From: JAEWSN01 sp942493335
GTDB lineage: Bacteria; Bacillota; Clostridia; DSM-8532
DNA: 64,000 nt
Assembly (NCBI GenBank): GCA_942493335.1
Contig: OW818693.1
Coordinates: forward strand, 372,001-436,000
Direction: 5' to 3'
Part shown: piece after piece, positions 17,518-24,717 of the stretch
How positions within the stretch are numbered: the first letter of the stretch is position 1
Layout of the letters: each line of letters opens with the position of its first letter
Notes under the pieces: model-generated
What the model was told of the DNA's origin: nothing
The model's database searches: none
What the model saw: only the letters and a program-made list of their open reading frames with translations
Translations under genes and position numbers: made by a program

Positions 17518-17535
17518 TTGTCAAAAAAATCACAC
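17518..17535. promoter_or_regulatory. Rex-like operator upstream of hydCBA
   Basis: TTGTCAAAAAAATCACAC matches the Rex consensus TTGTGA-N6-TCACAA in 10 of 12 fixed positions. It lies 77 nt before the hydC start. Rex is the NADH/NAD+-sensing repressor of fermentation genes in Gram-positive bacteria. Match quality is moderate. Confidence 0.45.
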
Positions 17536-17555
17536 AAGCGACATTCGTGGATTGG

Positions 17556-17570
17556 TGTATACAGTATACA
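17556..17570. promoter_or_regulatory. Palindrome upstream of hydCBA
   Basis: TGTATAC-A-GTATACA is a perfect 7+1+7 inverted repeat, 42 nt before the hydC start. It has the size and symmetry of a dimeric repressor site (GntR-type sites often look like this). A partial version, TGTACAATGTATACA, occurs upstream of the second hydrogenase module at 22589. No convincing -35/-10 pair was found for this operon. Confidence 0.5.
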
Positions 17571-17611
17571 GATTCAACGGATGGGGGTCAGGGAAGACAG
17601 GAGGATTCATC

Positions 17612-18097
17612 ATGAACGCAAACATTGATACAACCATTGTGGACGAGATTGTCGAACGGTTTGGCAACGCACCTTCCTCACTTATCGCCGTCCTTCAGGA
17701 AATCCAGCAGGTGTTCCGCTATGTGCCGGAGGAGGCCATGGAGGCCGTATCCCGTCGGATGGGCGTTTCAACCGCAAAGGTATACAGTGTGGCCACGTTC
17801 TATGAAAACTTTTCCCTGCAGCCGAAGGGAAAGCATGTCATCAAGATCTGCGACGGGACAGCCTGCCACGTCCGCAAGTCCGTTCCGATCCTGCTGGCCC
17901 TGCGCAAGCATCTCGGCCTGAGCGACGCGAAGCACACCACGGATGACAATCTCTTTACGATCGAGACGGTCTCCTGCCTGGGTGCCTGCGGCCTCGCACC
18001 GGTCTTCACCATCAATGACAAGGTGTATCCGAAAATGACACCGGAGACGGCAATGGCCGTCATTGAAGGCATCCGGGAGGGGGAAGCGGTACAATGA
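17612..18097 (+). CDS. hydC: [FeFe] hydrogenase subunit HydC (NuoE-like)
   Basis: A 161-residue NuoE/HydC-type subunit with a thioredoxin-like [2Fe-2S] domain. The four ligands appear as CDGTACHV (C-x4-C) and CLGACG (C-x3-C). An N-terminal helical bundle (VDEIVERFGNAPSSLIAVLQEIQQVF, RRMGVSTAKVYSVATFYENF) is typical. It is the small electron-transfer subunit of NAD(P)-linked hydrogenases, next to HydB. ATG 17612 follows AGGAGGA; an upstream in-frame start at 17552 would run through the palindrome and is rejected. The stop overlaps the hydB start (ATGA, 18094-18097). Confidence 0.93.
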   Translation: MNANIDTTIVDEIVERFGNAPSSLIAVLQEIQQVFRYVPEEAMEAVSRRMGVSTAKVYSVATFYENFSLQPKGKHVIKICDGTACHVRKSVPILLALRKHLGLSDAKHTTDDNLFTIETVSCLGACGLAPVFTINDKVYPKMTPETAMAVIEGIREGEAVQ

Positions 18098-20001
18098 GCA
18101 AGCACCTCGACCGGCAGGCATTCAAGAAGACCGCCGACCAGGCTCGTGCGGCACTCCAGGCGCAGACGCGCAAAATCCTGATCTGCGCGGGAACCGGCTG
18201 TGTGGCAGGCGGCGCACTGGACATCCACAACAGGCTGTCCGCTTTGCTGGAGGCCGAAGGCCTTGAAACCGCCCTCATCCTCGAATCGGAGGCCGCCCAT
18301 GGGAAGGAAGGCCATCCGGGTCGGAAAAAGCAGGTCGGACTGAAGAAAAGCGGATGCCACGGCTTCTGCGAAATGGGTCCGTTGGTTCGCATCGAACCGG
18401 AAAACTGGCTGTATGTGAAAGTGACTGCAGAGGACTGCGAGGAAATCGTGCAGGAGACCATTCTGGGCGGAAAACCCATCGACCGCCTGCTGTACAAGGT
18501 GGATGACACCGCATATGCCGTCCAGGAGGAAATTCCGTTTTACAGGCGCCAGACGCGTCTTGTCCTGGAACACTGCGGAAGCATTGATGCGGAGTCGATG
18601 GTCGAATATCTTGGAAAAGGTGGCTATCAGGCATTTGAAAAGGTTCTGTTCTCCATGCAGCCGGCCGAGGTCTGCAATCTCGTCACCGATTCGGGTCTGC
18701 GCGGCCGCGGCGGCGGCGGGTATCCGACCGGACGCAAGTGGCAGCAGGTGCTGCGGAACGAGAGCGATGTGAAGTACGTCGTCTGCAACGGGGATGAGGG
18801 AGATCCGGGTGCCTTCATGGATCGAAGCGTGATGGAAGGCGATCCTCATCGTGTGCTGGAAGGCATGCTGATCGCCGGGTATGGAGTCAAGGCATCCGAA
18901 GGATACATCTATGTCCGCGCCGAATATCCGCTGGCCATCGAACGCCTGCAGGGCGCAATCCTGGCGGCACGGGAAAATGGATTGCTTGGGGAGGACATCC
19001 TGGGAAGCGGCTTCTCCTTCGACATCCGGATCAACAAGGGCGCCGGTGCTTTCGTCTGCGGAGAAGGCAGCGCCCTGACCGCCTCCATCGAGGGGGATCG
19101 CGGGATGCCGCGCGTGAAGCCGCCCAGAACCGTTGACAAGGGCCTCTGGGAAAAGCCGACGGTTCTGAACAATGTGGAAACCTTCGCCAATGTTCCTGCC
19201 ATCATTGAAAAGGGAGCCGACTGGTACAAGGGAATCGGCACGGAAAAAAGCCCGGGTACGAAAGCGTTCGCTCTGACGGGCAACGTCCGGAACACGGGCC
19301 TCATCGAAGTGCCGATGGGCACCACCCTCCGGGAGATCATCTACGAGATCGGCGGAGGCCTGCCCAATGGAAAAGCCTTCAAGGCCGTGCAGATCGGGGG
19401 ACCGTCCGGCGGATGCCTGACGGAGGAGCATCTGGATCTGCCGCTTGATTTCGATTCCCTCAAGAAGGTTGGCGCGATGATCGGTTCCGGCGGCCTCGTC
19501 GTCATGGATGAAGACTCCTGCATGGTCGAAGTCGCCCGCTATTTCATGAATTTCACGCAAAACGAATCGTGCGGAAAATGCGTTCCCTGCCGGGAAGGCA
19601 CGAAACACATGCTGACCCTCCTGGAACGGATTGTGGCGGGGCAGGGTTCCGAATCGGATCTGGATCTGCTGGAGGAACTTGCCGATACGATCACCGCCAC
19701 AGCCCTCTGCGGACTGGGCAAATCAGCTGCGGGACCTGTCACCTCGACCCTGCGCTATTTCCGGGAAGAATACCTGGCCCATGTTCGTGACAAGGTTTGC
19801 CCGACCAGAACCTGCAAGGGGCTCACACGCTATGCCGTCACGGAGCGACTGTGCAAGGCCTGCACCAAATGCGCACGGGTATGCCCTGTCGGCGCCATCG
19901 AAGGCAAGGTCCGGGTGCCCCATGTCATCGACAGGCTGAAGTGCATCGGTTGCGGAGCCTGTGTGGATGCATGTCCGTATGGCGCCATCCGCGAATTGTG
20001 A
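18094..20001 (+). CDS. hydB: [FeFe] hydrogenase subunit HydB (NuoF-like, NADH/FMN-binding)
   Basis: A 635-residue flavoprotein subunit. Order: an N-terminal thioredoxin-like [2Fe-2S] domain (CAGTGC, then SGCHGFC); the NuoF core with GRGGGGYPTGRKW (FMN/NADH site) and CNGDEGDPGAFMDR; an SLBB region; the [4Fe-4S] motif ESCGKCVPCREG; and a C-terminal 2x[4Fe-4S] ferredoxin domain (CKACTKCARVCPVGA, CIGCGACVDACPYGA). This is the layout of HydB of trimeric electron-bifurcating hydrogenases (Thermotoga, Acetobacterium types), which couple NADH and reduced ferredoxin oxidation to H2 formation or the reverse. It overlaps hydC by 4 nt. Confidence 0.95.
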   Translation: MSKHLDRQAFKKTADQARAALQAQTRKILICAGTGCVAGGALDIHNRLSALLEAEGLETALILESEAAHGKEGHPGRKKQVGLKKSGCHGFCEMGPLVRIEPENWLYVKVTAEDCEEIVQETILGGKPIDRLLYKVDDTAYAVQEEIPFYRRQTRLVLEHCGSIDAESMVEYLGKGGYQAFEKVLFSMQPAEVCNLVTDSGLRGRGGGGYPTGRKWQQVLRNESDVKYVVCNGDEGDPGAFMDRSVMEGDPHRVLEGMLIAGYGVKASEGYIYVRAEYPLAIERLQGAILAARENGLLGEDILGSGFSFDIRINKGAGAFVCGEGSALTASIEGDRGMPRVKPPRTVDKGLWEKPTVLNNVETFANVPAIIEKGADWYKGIGTEKSPGTKAFALTGNVRNTGLIEVPMGTTLREIIYEIGGGLPNGKAFKAVQIGGPSGGCLTEEHLDLPLDFDSLKKVGAMIGSGGLVVMDEDSCMVEVARYFMNFTQNESCGKCVPCREGTKHMLTLLERIVAGQGSESDLDLLEELADTITATALCGLGKSAAGPVTSTLRYFREEYLAHVRDKVCPTRTCKGLTRYAVTERLCKACTKCARVCPVGAIEGKVRVPHVIDRLKCIGCGACVDACPYGAIREL

Positions 20002-20062
20002 GCGCGCACGGCCGGCACATGGGGAAGGGACCCCGCAACATGGATACGAGGAGGACCGAATC

Positions 20063-21760
20063 ATGGGAACGATGTTCATCGACGGACAACCAGTGACATT
20101 CACGGATGAAAGGCAGATTCTGCAAGTCATCCGAAAAGCGGGCATCGACCTGCCCACCTTCTGTTATCATTCCGAGCTTTCCATCTACGGCGCATGCCGC
20201 ATGTGCATGGTGGAGGACGAATGGGGAGGCATGAACACCTCCTGTTCCACGCCGCCGAAGGATGGCATGAAAATCCGCACAAACACACAGAAATTGCGCA
20301 AGCACAGACGTATGATCCTTGAACTGATCCTTGCGGGACATGATCGGGACTGCACGGTTTGCGAGAAGAGCGGAAGATGCAAGCTGCAGGAGCTCGCGAT
20401 CCGTTTCGGCGTGAAGGAAGTCCGGTTCGACAACGACCGGAAGGATAAACCTTGCGACACCAGCAGTTCCGCCATCGTCCGCAATCCCAACAAATGCATT
20501 CTGTGCGGTGACTGCGTCCGCATGTGCAGCGAAGTCCAGGGCGTTGGCGCGCTGGGATTCGCATGGCGCGGATCCCGCATCGAGGTATCCACGGCTTTTG
20601 GCAAGCCGCTTGCTGAAACGAACTGCGTCGGTTGCGGACAATGCCGCGTAGTATGCCCGACCGGAGCACTCACCATCCGCAAGGACATCGAGCCGCTCTG
20701 GAAAGCCCTGCAGGATCCGAAAAAACGTGTGGTGGCTCAAATCGCTCCTGCGGTTCGCGTCGCACTCGGAGAGGAATTCGGCATGAAGCCGGGGGAACCG
20801 GTCATGGGCAAGACAGTGGCGGCGCTGCGCCGCTTGGGGTTTGATCAGGTGTTCGATACCGGATTGGGCGCCGATCTCACGGTCATGGAGGAAGCCGCGG
20901 AACTGCTGACCCATTTGGACAGCGGGACGGATCTGCCCCTGTTCACCTCCTGCTGCCCCGCATGGTTCAACCATGTGGAAAAACAGCATCCGGACCTGAT
21001 GCCGCATGTTTCGAGCTGTCGTTCGCCGATGCAGATGTTCGGCGCCGTCCTGAAGGAACAGATGAAAGGCACGGATCGGATGGACGGGCGGGAAACGGTC
21101 ATGGTGGCCGTCATGCCCTGCACCGCTAAAAAAGGGGAAGCGGCACGGCCCGAATACGAAAAGGACGGACGCCGCGACGTGGATCTGGTCGTCACCACGC
21201 AGGAACTGTCCCTGATGCTTCAGGAAGCCGGGCTTCAGCTTGCCACGCTCGAAGATGAAGCCCCGGACATGCCGTTCGGCCTGAGCAGCGGATCCGGCAT
21301 TCTGTTTGGCTCATCCGGCGGCGTCACGGAAGCTGTCCTGCGCCATGCGGATCCCGACAAGTCTTCCGCCCATCTGAAGGAAATCGCCTTTTCGGGGGTT
21401 CGCGGACTCGAAGGCATTCGGGAAACCGAGGCCGTTCTGGGAGAACGCACTGTAAAAGTGGCCATTGCCCATGGTTTGAAGAATGCGGACAGCCTGGTTC
21501 GTGCCATCCGCAGAGGGGAAGTCCATTACGATTTTGTCGAAGTGATGGCCTGCACGGGAGGGTGCATCTGTGGTGCGGGACAGCCGCTGCCCCAGAATGA
21601 TTCCGTCCGGAACCAGCGCAGGCAGGGAATCCATCGCGCGGACAGCACTTCGCAGATCAAACGGTCCGAGGAGAATCCCGCTGTCTTCGCACTGTACAAC
21701 GGACTGCTGAAGGGCAACCGCGCCATCCTCCACAGGAAGGGGGCGCATGGACATGATTGA
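20063..21760 (+). CDS. hydA: [FeFe] hydrogenase catalytic subunit HydA
   Basis: A 565-residue group A [FeFe] hydrogenase. Order: [2Fe-2S] domain (CYHSELSIYGACRMCMVE), Cys/His [4Fe-4S] motif (HDRDCTVCEKSGRCKLQ), two ferredoxin-like [4Fe-4S] motifs (CILCGDCVRMCSEV, CVGCGQCRVVCPTG), then the H-cluster domain with L1 TSCCPAW (Cys297 likely proton relay, Cys298 ligand), L2 MPCTAKK and L3 MACTGGCICGAGQP. L3 departs slightly from the common MACPGGCxxGGGQP. The protein ends soon after L3, without the extra C-terminal [2Fe-2S] domain known in Thermotoga-type HydA. ATG 20063 follows GAGGAGGA. No maturase genes (hydEFG) are in view. Confidence 0.96.
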   Translation: MGTMFIDGQPVTFTDERQILQVIRKAGIDLPTFCYHSELSIYGACRMCMVEDEWGGMNTSCSTPPKDGMKIRTNTQKLRKHRRMILELILAGHDRDCTVCEKSGRCKLQELAIRFGVKEVRFDNDRKDKPCDTSSSAIVRNPNKCILCGDCVRMCSEVQGVGALGFAWRGSRIEVSTAFGKPLAETNCVGCGQCRVVCPTGALTIRKDIEPLWKALQDPKKRVVAQIAPAVRVALGEEFGMKPGEPVMGKTVAALRRLGFDQVFDTGLGADLTVMEEAAELLTHLDSGTDLPLFTSCCPAWFNHVEKQHPDLMPHVSSCRSPMQMFGAVLKEQMKGTDRMDGRETVMVAVMPCTAKKGEAARPEYEKDGRRDVDLVVTTQELSLMLQEAGLQLATLEDEAPDMPFGLSSGSGILFGSSGGVTEAVLRHADPDKSSAHLKEIAFSGVRGLEGIRETEAVLGERTVKVAIAHGLKNADSLVRAIRRGEVHYDFVEVMACTGGCICGAGQPLPQNDSVRNQRRQGIHRADSTSQIKRSEENPAVFALYNGLLKGNRAILHRKGAHGHD

Positions 21761-22004
21761 TTTGTATGTCTGCGTCGGCAGTGCCTGCCATATCCGGGGG
21801 TCCTACAATGTCATCGCCCGGCTTCAGGAATTGATCGAGCATCACCGTGTCGAAGGGCATGTGACCGTGAAAGCGGCCTTGTGTCTTGGTTCCTGCTCGG
21901 ACAAGGTGTCCGTGCGCATCAACGAGGGGAATGTGACAGGTCTGGCCGTTTCTGAGACAGACCGGTTTTTCACCGATTCGGTTCTCCCGCTTCTAAAGGC
22001 ATGA
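21747..22004 (+). CDS. Small thioredoxin-like [2Fe-2S] protein, coupled to hydA
   Basis: An 85-residue protein with a thioredoxin-like ferredoxin pattern: CVGSACHIRGSYN near the N-terminus and CLGSCSD around residue 50, giving a C-x4-C...C-x3-C ligand set. It starts inside the last 14 nt of hydA in another frame, so it is almost certainly co-translated. It resembles the extra [2Fe-2S] domain fused to the C-terminus of some bifurcating HydA subunits and could be that domain as a separate polypeptide (inference). A close paralogue is encoded at 22720. Confidence 0.85.
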   Translation: MDMIDLYVCVGSACHIRGSYNVIARLQELIEHHRVEGHVTVKAALCLGSCSDKVSVRINEGNVTGLAVSETDRFFTDSVLPLLKA

Positions 22005-22056
22005 GCGGGTGTTCCCGGCCCATACGGCCGGGAAGCGTGTTGGAAGGATGGTTGAC

Positions 22057-22488
22057 ATGAATTGCGGACATTGTGATTGGTATGCGCCAATCGTTGAATC
22101 CGATACCGGCATGAACGGTTATTGTTCGTTCACAGCCCAAAACCTTCTTTTGAATGATGTTTCCGGTACGGGAGAACCTGCCTGTCGCGAAAAGACTTTC
22201 GCGGCATGGGAGAGGGAGCATGGAATGAAACCTGAAATGGGACAGGGAATGAAATCTGGAACGGGACAGGGAATGAAGCCTGGATTCCGGGCGTGGAATC
22301 AGCCATCCGAAGGGATGGAATGGCGGGAACGTACGGCAGCAGCGGTTGCTGCCGTACCGGCTGTCGCAGCCGTTCCTGCAGGACGGCCGTCCGCCATGTT
22401 GCCTTCCTCCGAGTGGCGGCTCGGATACCTGAAGCGACTTCGGGACAAGCCGTCCGCTGGGATGGGCGAACGGCTGGCAACCATCTGA
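22057..22488 (+). CDS. Hypothetical protein with Cys-rich N-terminus and repetitive middle
   Basis: About 143 residues and not recognised. The N-terminus (MNCGHCDWYAPIVESD, then GYCSF and PACREK) places four cysteines and could bind zinc or an Fe-S cluster. The middle has a short tandem repeat (MKPEMGQGMKSGTGQGMKPG) and an Ala/Val/Pro stretch (AAAVAAVPAVAAVPAG), so it is probably disordered. GGAAGG precedes the ATG by about 10 nt; ATG 22048 is an alternative. It is co-directional with the hydrogenase operon, 52 nt after the [2Fe-2S] gene, and may be its last gene. Confidence 0.6.
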   Translation: MNCGHCDWYAPIVESDTGMNGYCSFTAQNLLLNDVSGTGEPACREKTFAAWEREHGMKPEMGQGMKSGTGQGMKPGFRAWNQPSEGMEWRERTAAAVAAVPAVAAVPAGRPSAMLPSSEWRLGYLKRLRDKPSAGMGERLATI

Positions 22489-22610
22489 AGGACGGGAGGG
22501 ATGTCGACTGCCTCGTCGCTTTCCTCTCGTTTCTTTTTTCTTGTGATATATATCTTGAAGACTCTTTATATCAAAGGGATATAAGCATTGTACAATGTAT
22601 ACAAAGCTTC

Positions 22611-22639
22611 TTGACAAGCAAATATGTCAGTGCTAGAAT
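22611..22639 (+). promoter_or_regulatory. Sigma-A promoter of the sensory hydrogenase operon
   Basis: TTGACA (22611-22616) and TAGAAT (22634-22639) with a 17-nt spacer lie about 80 nt before the first gene. A palindrome-like TTGTACAATGTATACAA lies just upstream (22588-22604). Confidence 0.8.
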
Positions 22640-22643
22640 AACA

Positions 22644-22675
22644 TTGTTAAACAAATAACGTTAAAATGTTATCAA
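22644..22675. promoter_or_regulatory. Rex-like site(s) just downstream of the sensory hydrogenase promoter
   Basis: Two overlapping imperfect matches to TTGTTAA-N4-TTAACAA: TTGTTAAACAAATAACGT (22644-22661) and ACGTTAAAATGTTATCAA (22658-22675), each 11 of 14. The position immediately after the -10 box suits repression. The half site TTATCAA also occurs in the adhE operator at 32601. Confidence 0.45.
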
Positions 22676-22719
22676 GGGATCGGCGTTCTGTCATGCATTG
22701 ACATCCGCCCGGAGGTTCC

Positions 22720-22980
22720 ATGTTGGAAGTACAAATCTGCGTAGGCAGCTCATGTCACATGAAGGGCTCCTATCCCATCATTCGTCAGTTTGAGCAGTGG
22801 ATCCGCCAGCATGGCCTGGAGGGAAAGGTCGTGCTGAAGGCGGCATTCTGCCTGGGAGACTGCACGCATGGCGTTGCCATCCGGGTGGACGGAACGCCGG
22901 TGACCGGTCTGACCGTATCCAATGCGGAAGCCGTATTCCGTGAATATGTGCTGGAACACCTGGCTGAACCGCACACTTGA
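22720..22980 (+). CDS. Small thioredoxin-like [2Fe-2S] protein, first gene of the hydS operon
   Basis: An 86-residue paralogue of the protein encoded at 21747, with CVGSSCHMKGSYPIIRQF and CLGDCTHG (C-x4-C...C-x3-C). It probably carries one [2Fe-2S] cluster and exchanges electrons with the hydrogenase-like protein encoded 15 nt downstream. GGAGG precedes the ATG. It has its own promoter at 22611. Confidence 0.87.
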   Translation: MLEVQICVGSSCHMKGSYPIIRQFEQWIRQHGLEGKVVLKAAFCLGDCTHGVAIRVDGTPVTGLTVSNAEAVFREYVLEHLAEPHT

Positions 22981-22995
22981 GGGAGGCAGAATCGC

Positions 22996-24717
22996 ATGAG
23001 CATCATCCAGTTCCGGGAAGCGGACTGCAAGAACTGCTACAAATGTTTGCGCAGTTGTCCGGTCAAGGCCATCACCTTTGAAGACAATCAGGCCCGCATC
23101 CTTGAGAAGGAATGCATCCTTTGCGGGAACTGCCTTTCCGTCTGTCCCCAGAACGCCAAGATCGTCCGGGATGATGTCGAGAAGGTGAAGGGCTGGATCG
23201 GGAAACGCGAAAAGGTCTATGTCAGCCTTGCGCCATCCTATGTGTCCGCCTTCACACAGACGGATGGAAACGGAATGGCGGATGTGTTCGGGCGTCTGGG
23301 CTTCACCCATGTGGAGGAGACAGCCGTCGGCGCAGAACAGGTGTCCCGGCAATATGAAGCCCTCATCGCGAAACGGGAGATGGGCAATATCCTTTCCACA
23401 GCCTGCCCTACGGTTGTTTCGCTCGTGGAAAAGCATTATCCGGATCTGATTGGGCAGCTTGCGCCCGTCGTATCCCCCATGATCGCCCATGCCAGAATGA
23501 TGCGCGCCACCTTCGGTCCGCGCATCCGTGTCGTATTCGTCGGCCCCTGCCTTTCGAAAAAGGAGGAGGCGTCCGATGTCATCCATGCAGGCGCCGTCGA
23601 TGCGGTGCTGACCTTCGAGGAACTTGAAAACTGGATGGAGACGGAAGGCATTGCGTTCCCCGCACCGTCCGGGAATCCGGCAAGCATGGAACATCCCAAC
23701 ACCTCCCGATTATATCCGGCGCCGGGCGGCATTCTGAAGACCCTGGACCGGAAGGAACGCAAGCCCTATACCTGCATTTCCATCGACGGAATGGACCGGT
23801 GCCGTATGATACTGGACTCGCTGCGGGATGGGAAATCGGAACACTATTTCATCGAGATGAGCGCCTGTGGCGGGAGTTGCCTGGAAGGTCCCTGCCGGAA
23901 GGTCAAGCCGGGCGGATACTTGTCAGCGCGGGACCATCTCGTATCTTCCTGGCGAACGGCATCCGCAACGCATCGGCCGGAGACGGGAAAACCGCCGCGT
24001 ATCCAGATGAACCGGCATTTCACCGACAAGCACCAGCAGAATCCGGTTCCCTCCGAAGAAGTCATTACCGGCATTCTGCGCAGCATCGGGAAGTTCACAC
24101 CGGAAAAGGAACTCAACTGCGGCGCCTGCGGTTATACGACCTGCCGTGAAAAGGCGGTTGCCGTATTCCGGAACAAGGCGCAACTGGACATGTGCCTGCC
24201 CTTCATGAAGGAACGGGCCGCCTCCATGAGCAACCTGATCCTTGGGACCACGCCGAACGCCATTCTGGCACTGGACGGGGAAGGCAACATCCAGGAAATC
24301 AACCGCGCGGCCCGTTGCCTGTTGAAGATGGAGGCACGTGAAGTCACCGGACTGCCTGTCTTCCGCTTTCTGGACAGTGCGGAACTCGCCCTTTCCCTGG
24401 ATGACCGGAAGGATGTCCATGACCAGCGCGTCCGGTATGAGAAATATGGAATCACAGTGGAACAAACGCTGGTCTTTGTACAGGAACACAATCTGGCGGT
24501 CCTCATTCTGCGGGATGTCACGGCGGAAGAAGCGGATCACGAGGCGCTGCAGCTGGTCCGCCGGGAAACGGTCGACATTGCGCAGAAGGTCATCGAGAAA
24601 CAGATGCGGGTCGCGCAGGAAATCGCCAGTCTGCTCGGTGAAACAACGGCGGAGACAAAAGTGGCCCTTACACGGCTGAAAAAATCCATTCTGCCGGAGG
24701 GAGGCGGGCGTGCATGA
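22996..24717 (+). CDS. hydS: Sensory-type [FeFe] hydrogenase with PAS domain (HydS-like)
   Basis: A 573-residue protein. Order: two [4Fe-4S] motifs (CKNCYKCLRSCPVKA, CILCGNCLSVCPQNA); an H-cluster domain with L1 STACPTV, L2 GPCLSKKEEA and L3 SACGGSCLEGPC; a further Fe-S domain (ELNCGACGYTTCREKA...LDMC); a PAS domain (LILGTTPNAILALDGEGNIQEINRAA); and a helical C-terminus. In L1, Ala136 replaces the proton-relay Cys, the known hallmark of group C sensory hydrogenases such as T. maritima HydS, which turn over slowly. Expected role: sensing H2 or redox state and passing a signal. It overlaps the phosphatase gene by 4 nt (ATGA). Confidence 0.93.
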   Translation: MSIIQFREADCKNCYKCLRSCPVKAITFEDNQARILEKECILCGNCLSVCPQNAKIVRDDVEKVKGWIGKREKVYVSLAPSYVSAFTQTDGNGMADVFGRLGFTHVEETAVGAEQVSRQYEALIAKREMGNILSTACPTVVSLVEKHYPDLIGQLAPVVSPMIAHARMMRATFGPRIRVVFVGPCLSKKEEASDVIHAGAVDAVLTFEELENWMETEGIAFPAPSGNPASMEHPNTSRLYPAPGGILKTLDRKERKPYTCISIDGMDRCRMILDSLRDGKSEHYFIEMSACGGSCLEGPCRKVKPGGYLSARDHLVSSWRTASATHRPETGKPPRIQMNRHFTDKHQQNPVPSEEVITGILRSIGKFTPEKELNCGACGYTTCREKAVAVFRNKAQLDMCLPFMKERAASMSNLILGTTPNAILALDGEGNIQEINRAARCLLKMEAREVTGLPVFRFLDSAELALSLDDRKDVHDQRVRYEKYGITVEQTLVFVQEHNLAVLILRDVTAEEADHEALQLVRRETVDIAQKVIEKQMRVAQEIASLLGETTAETKVALTRLKKSILPEGGGRA

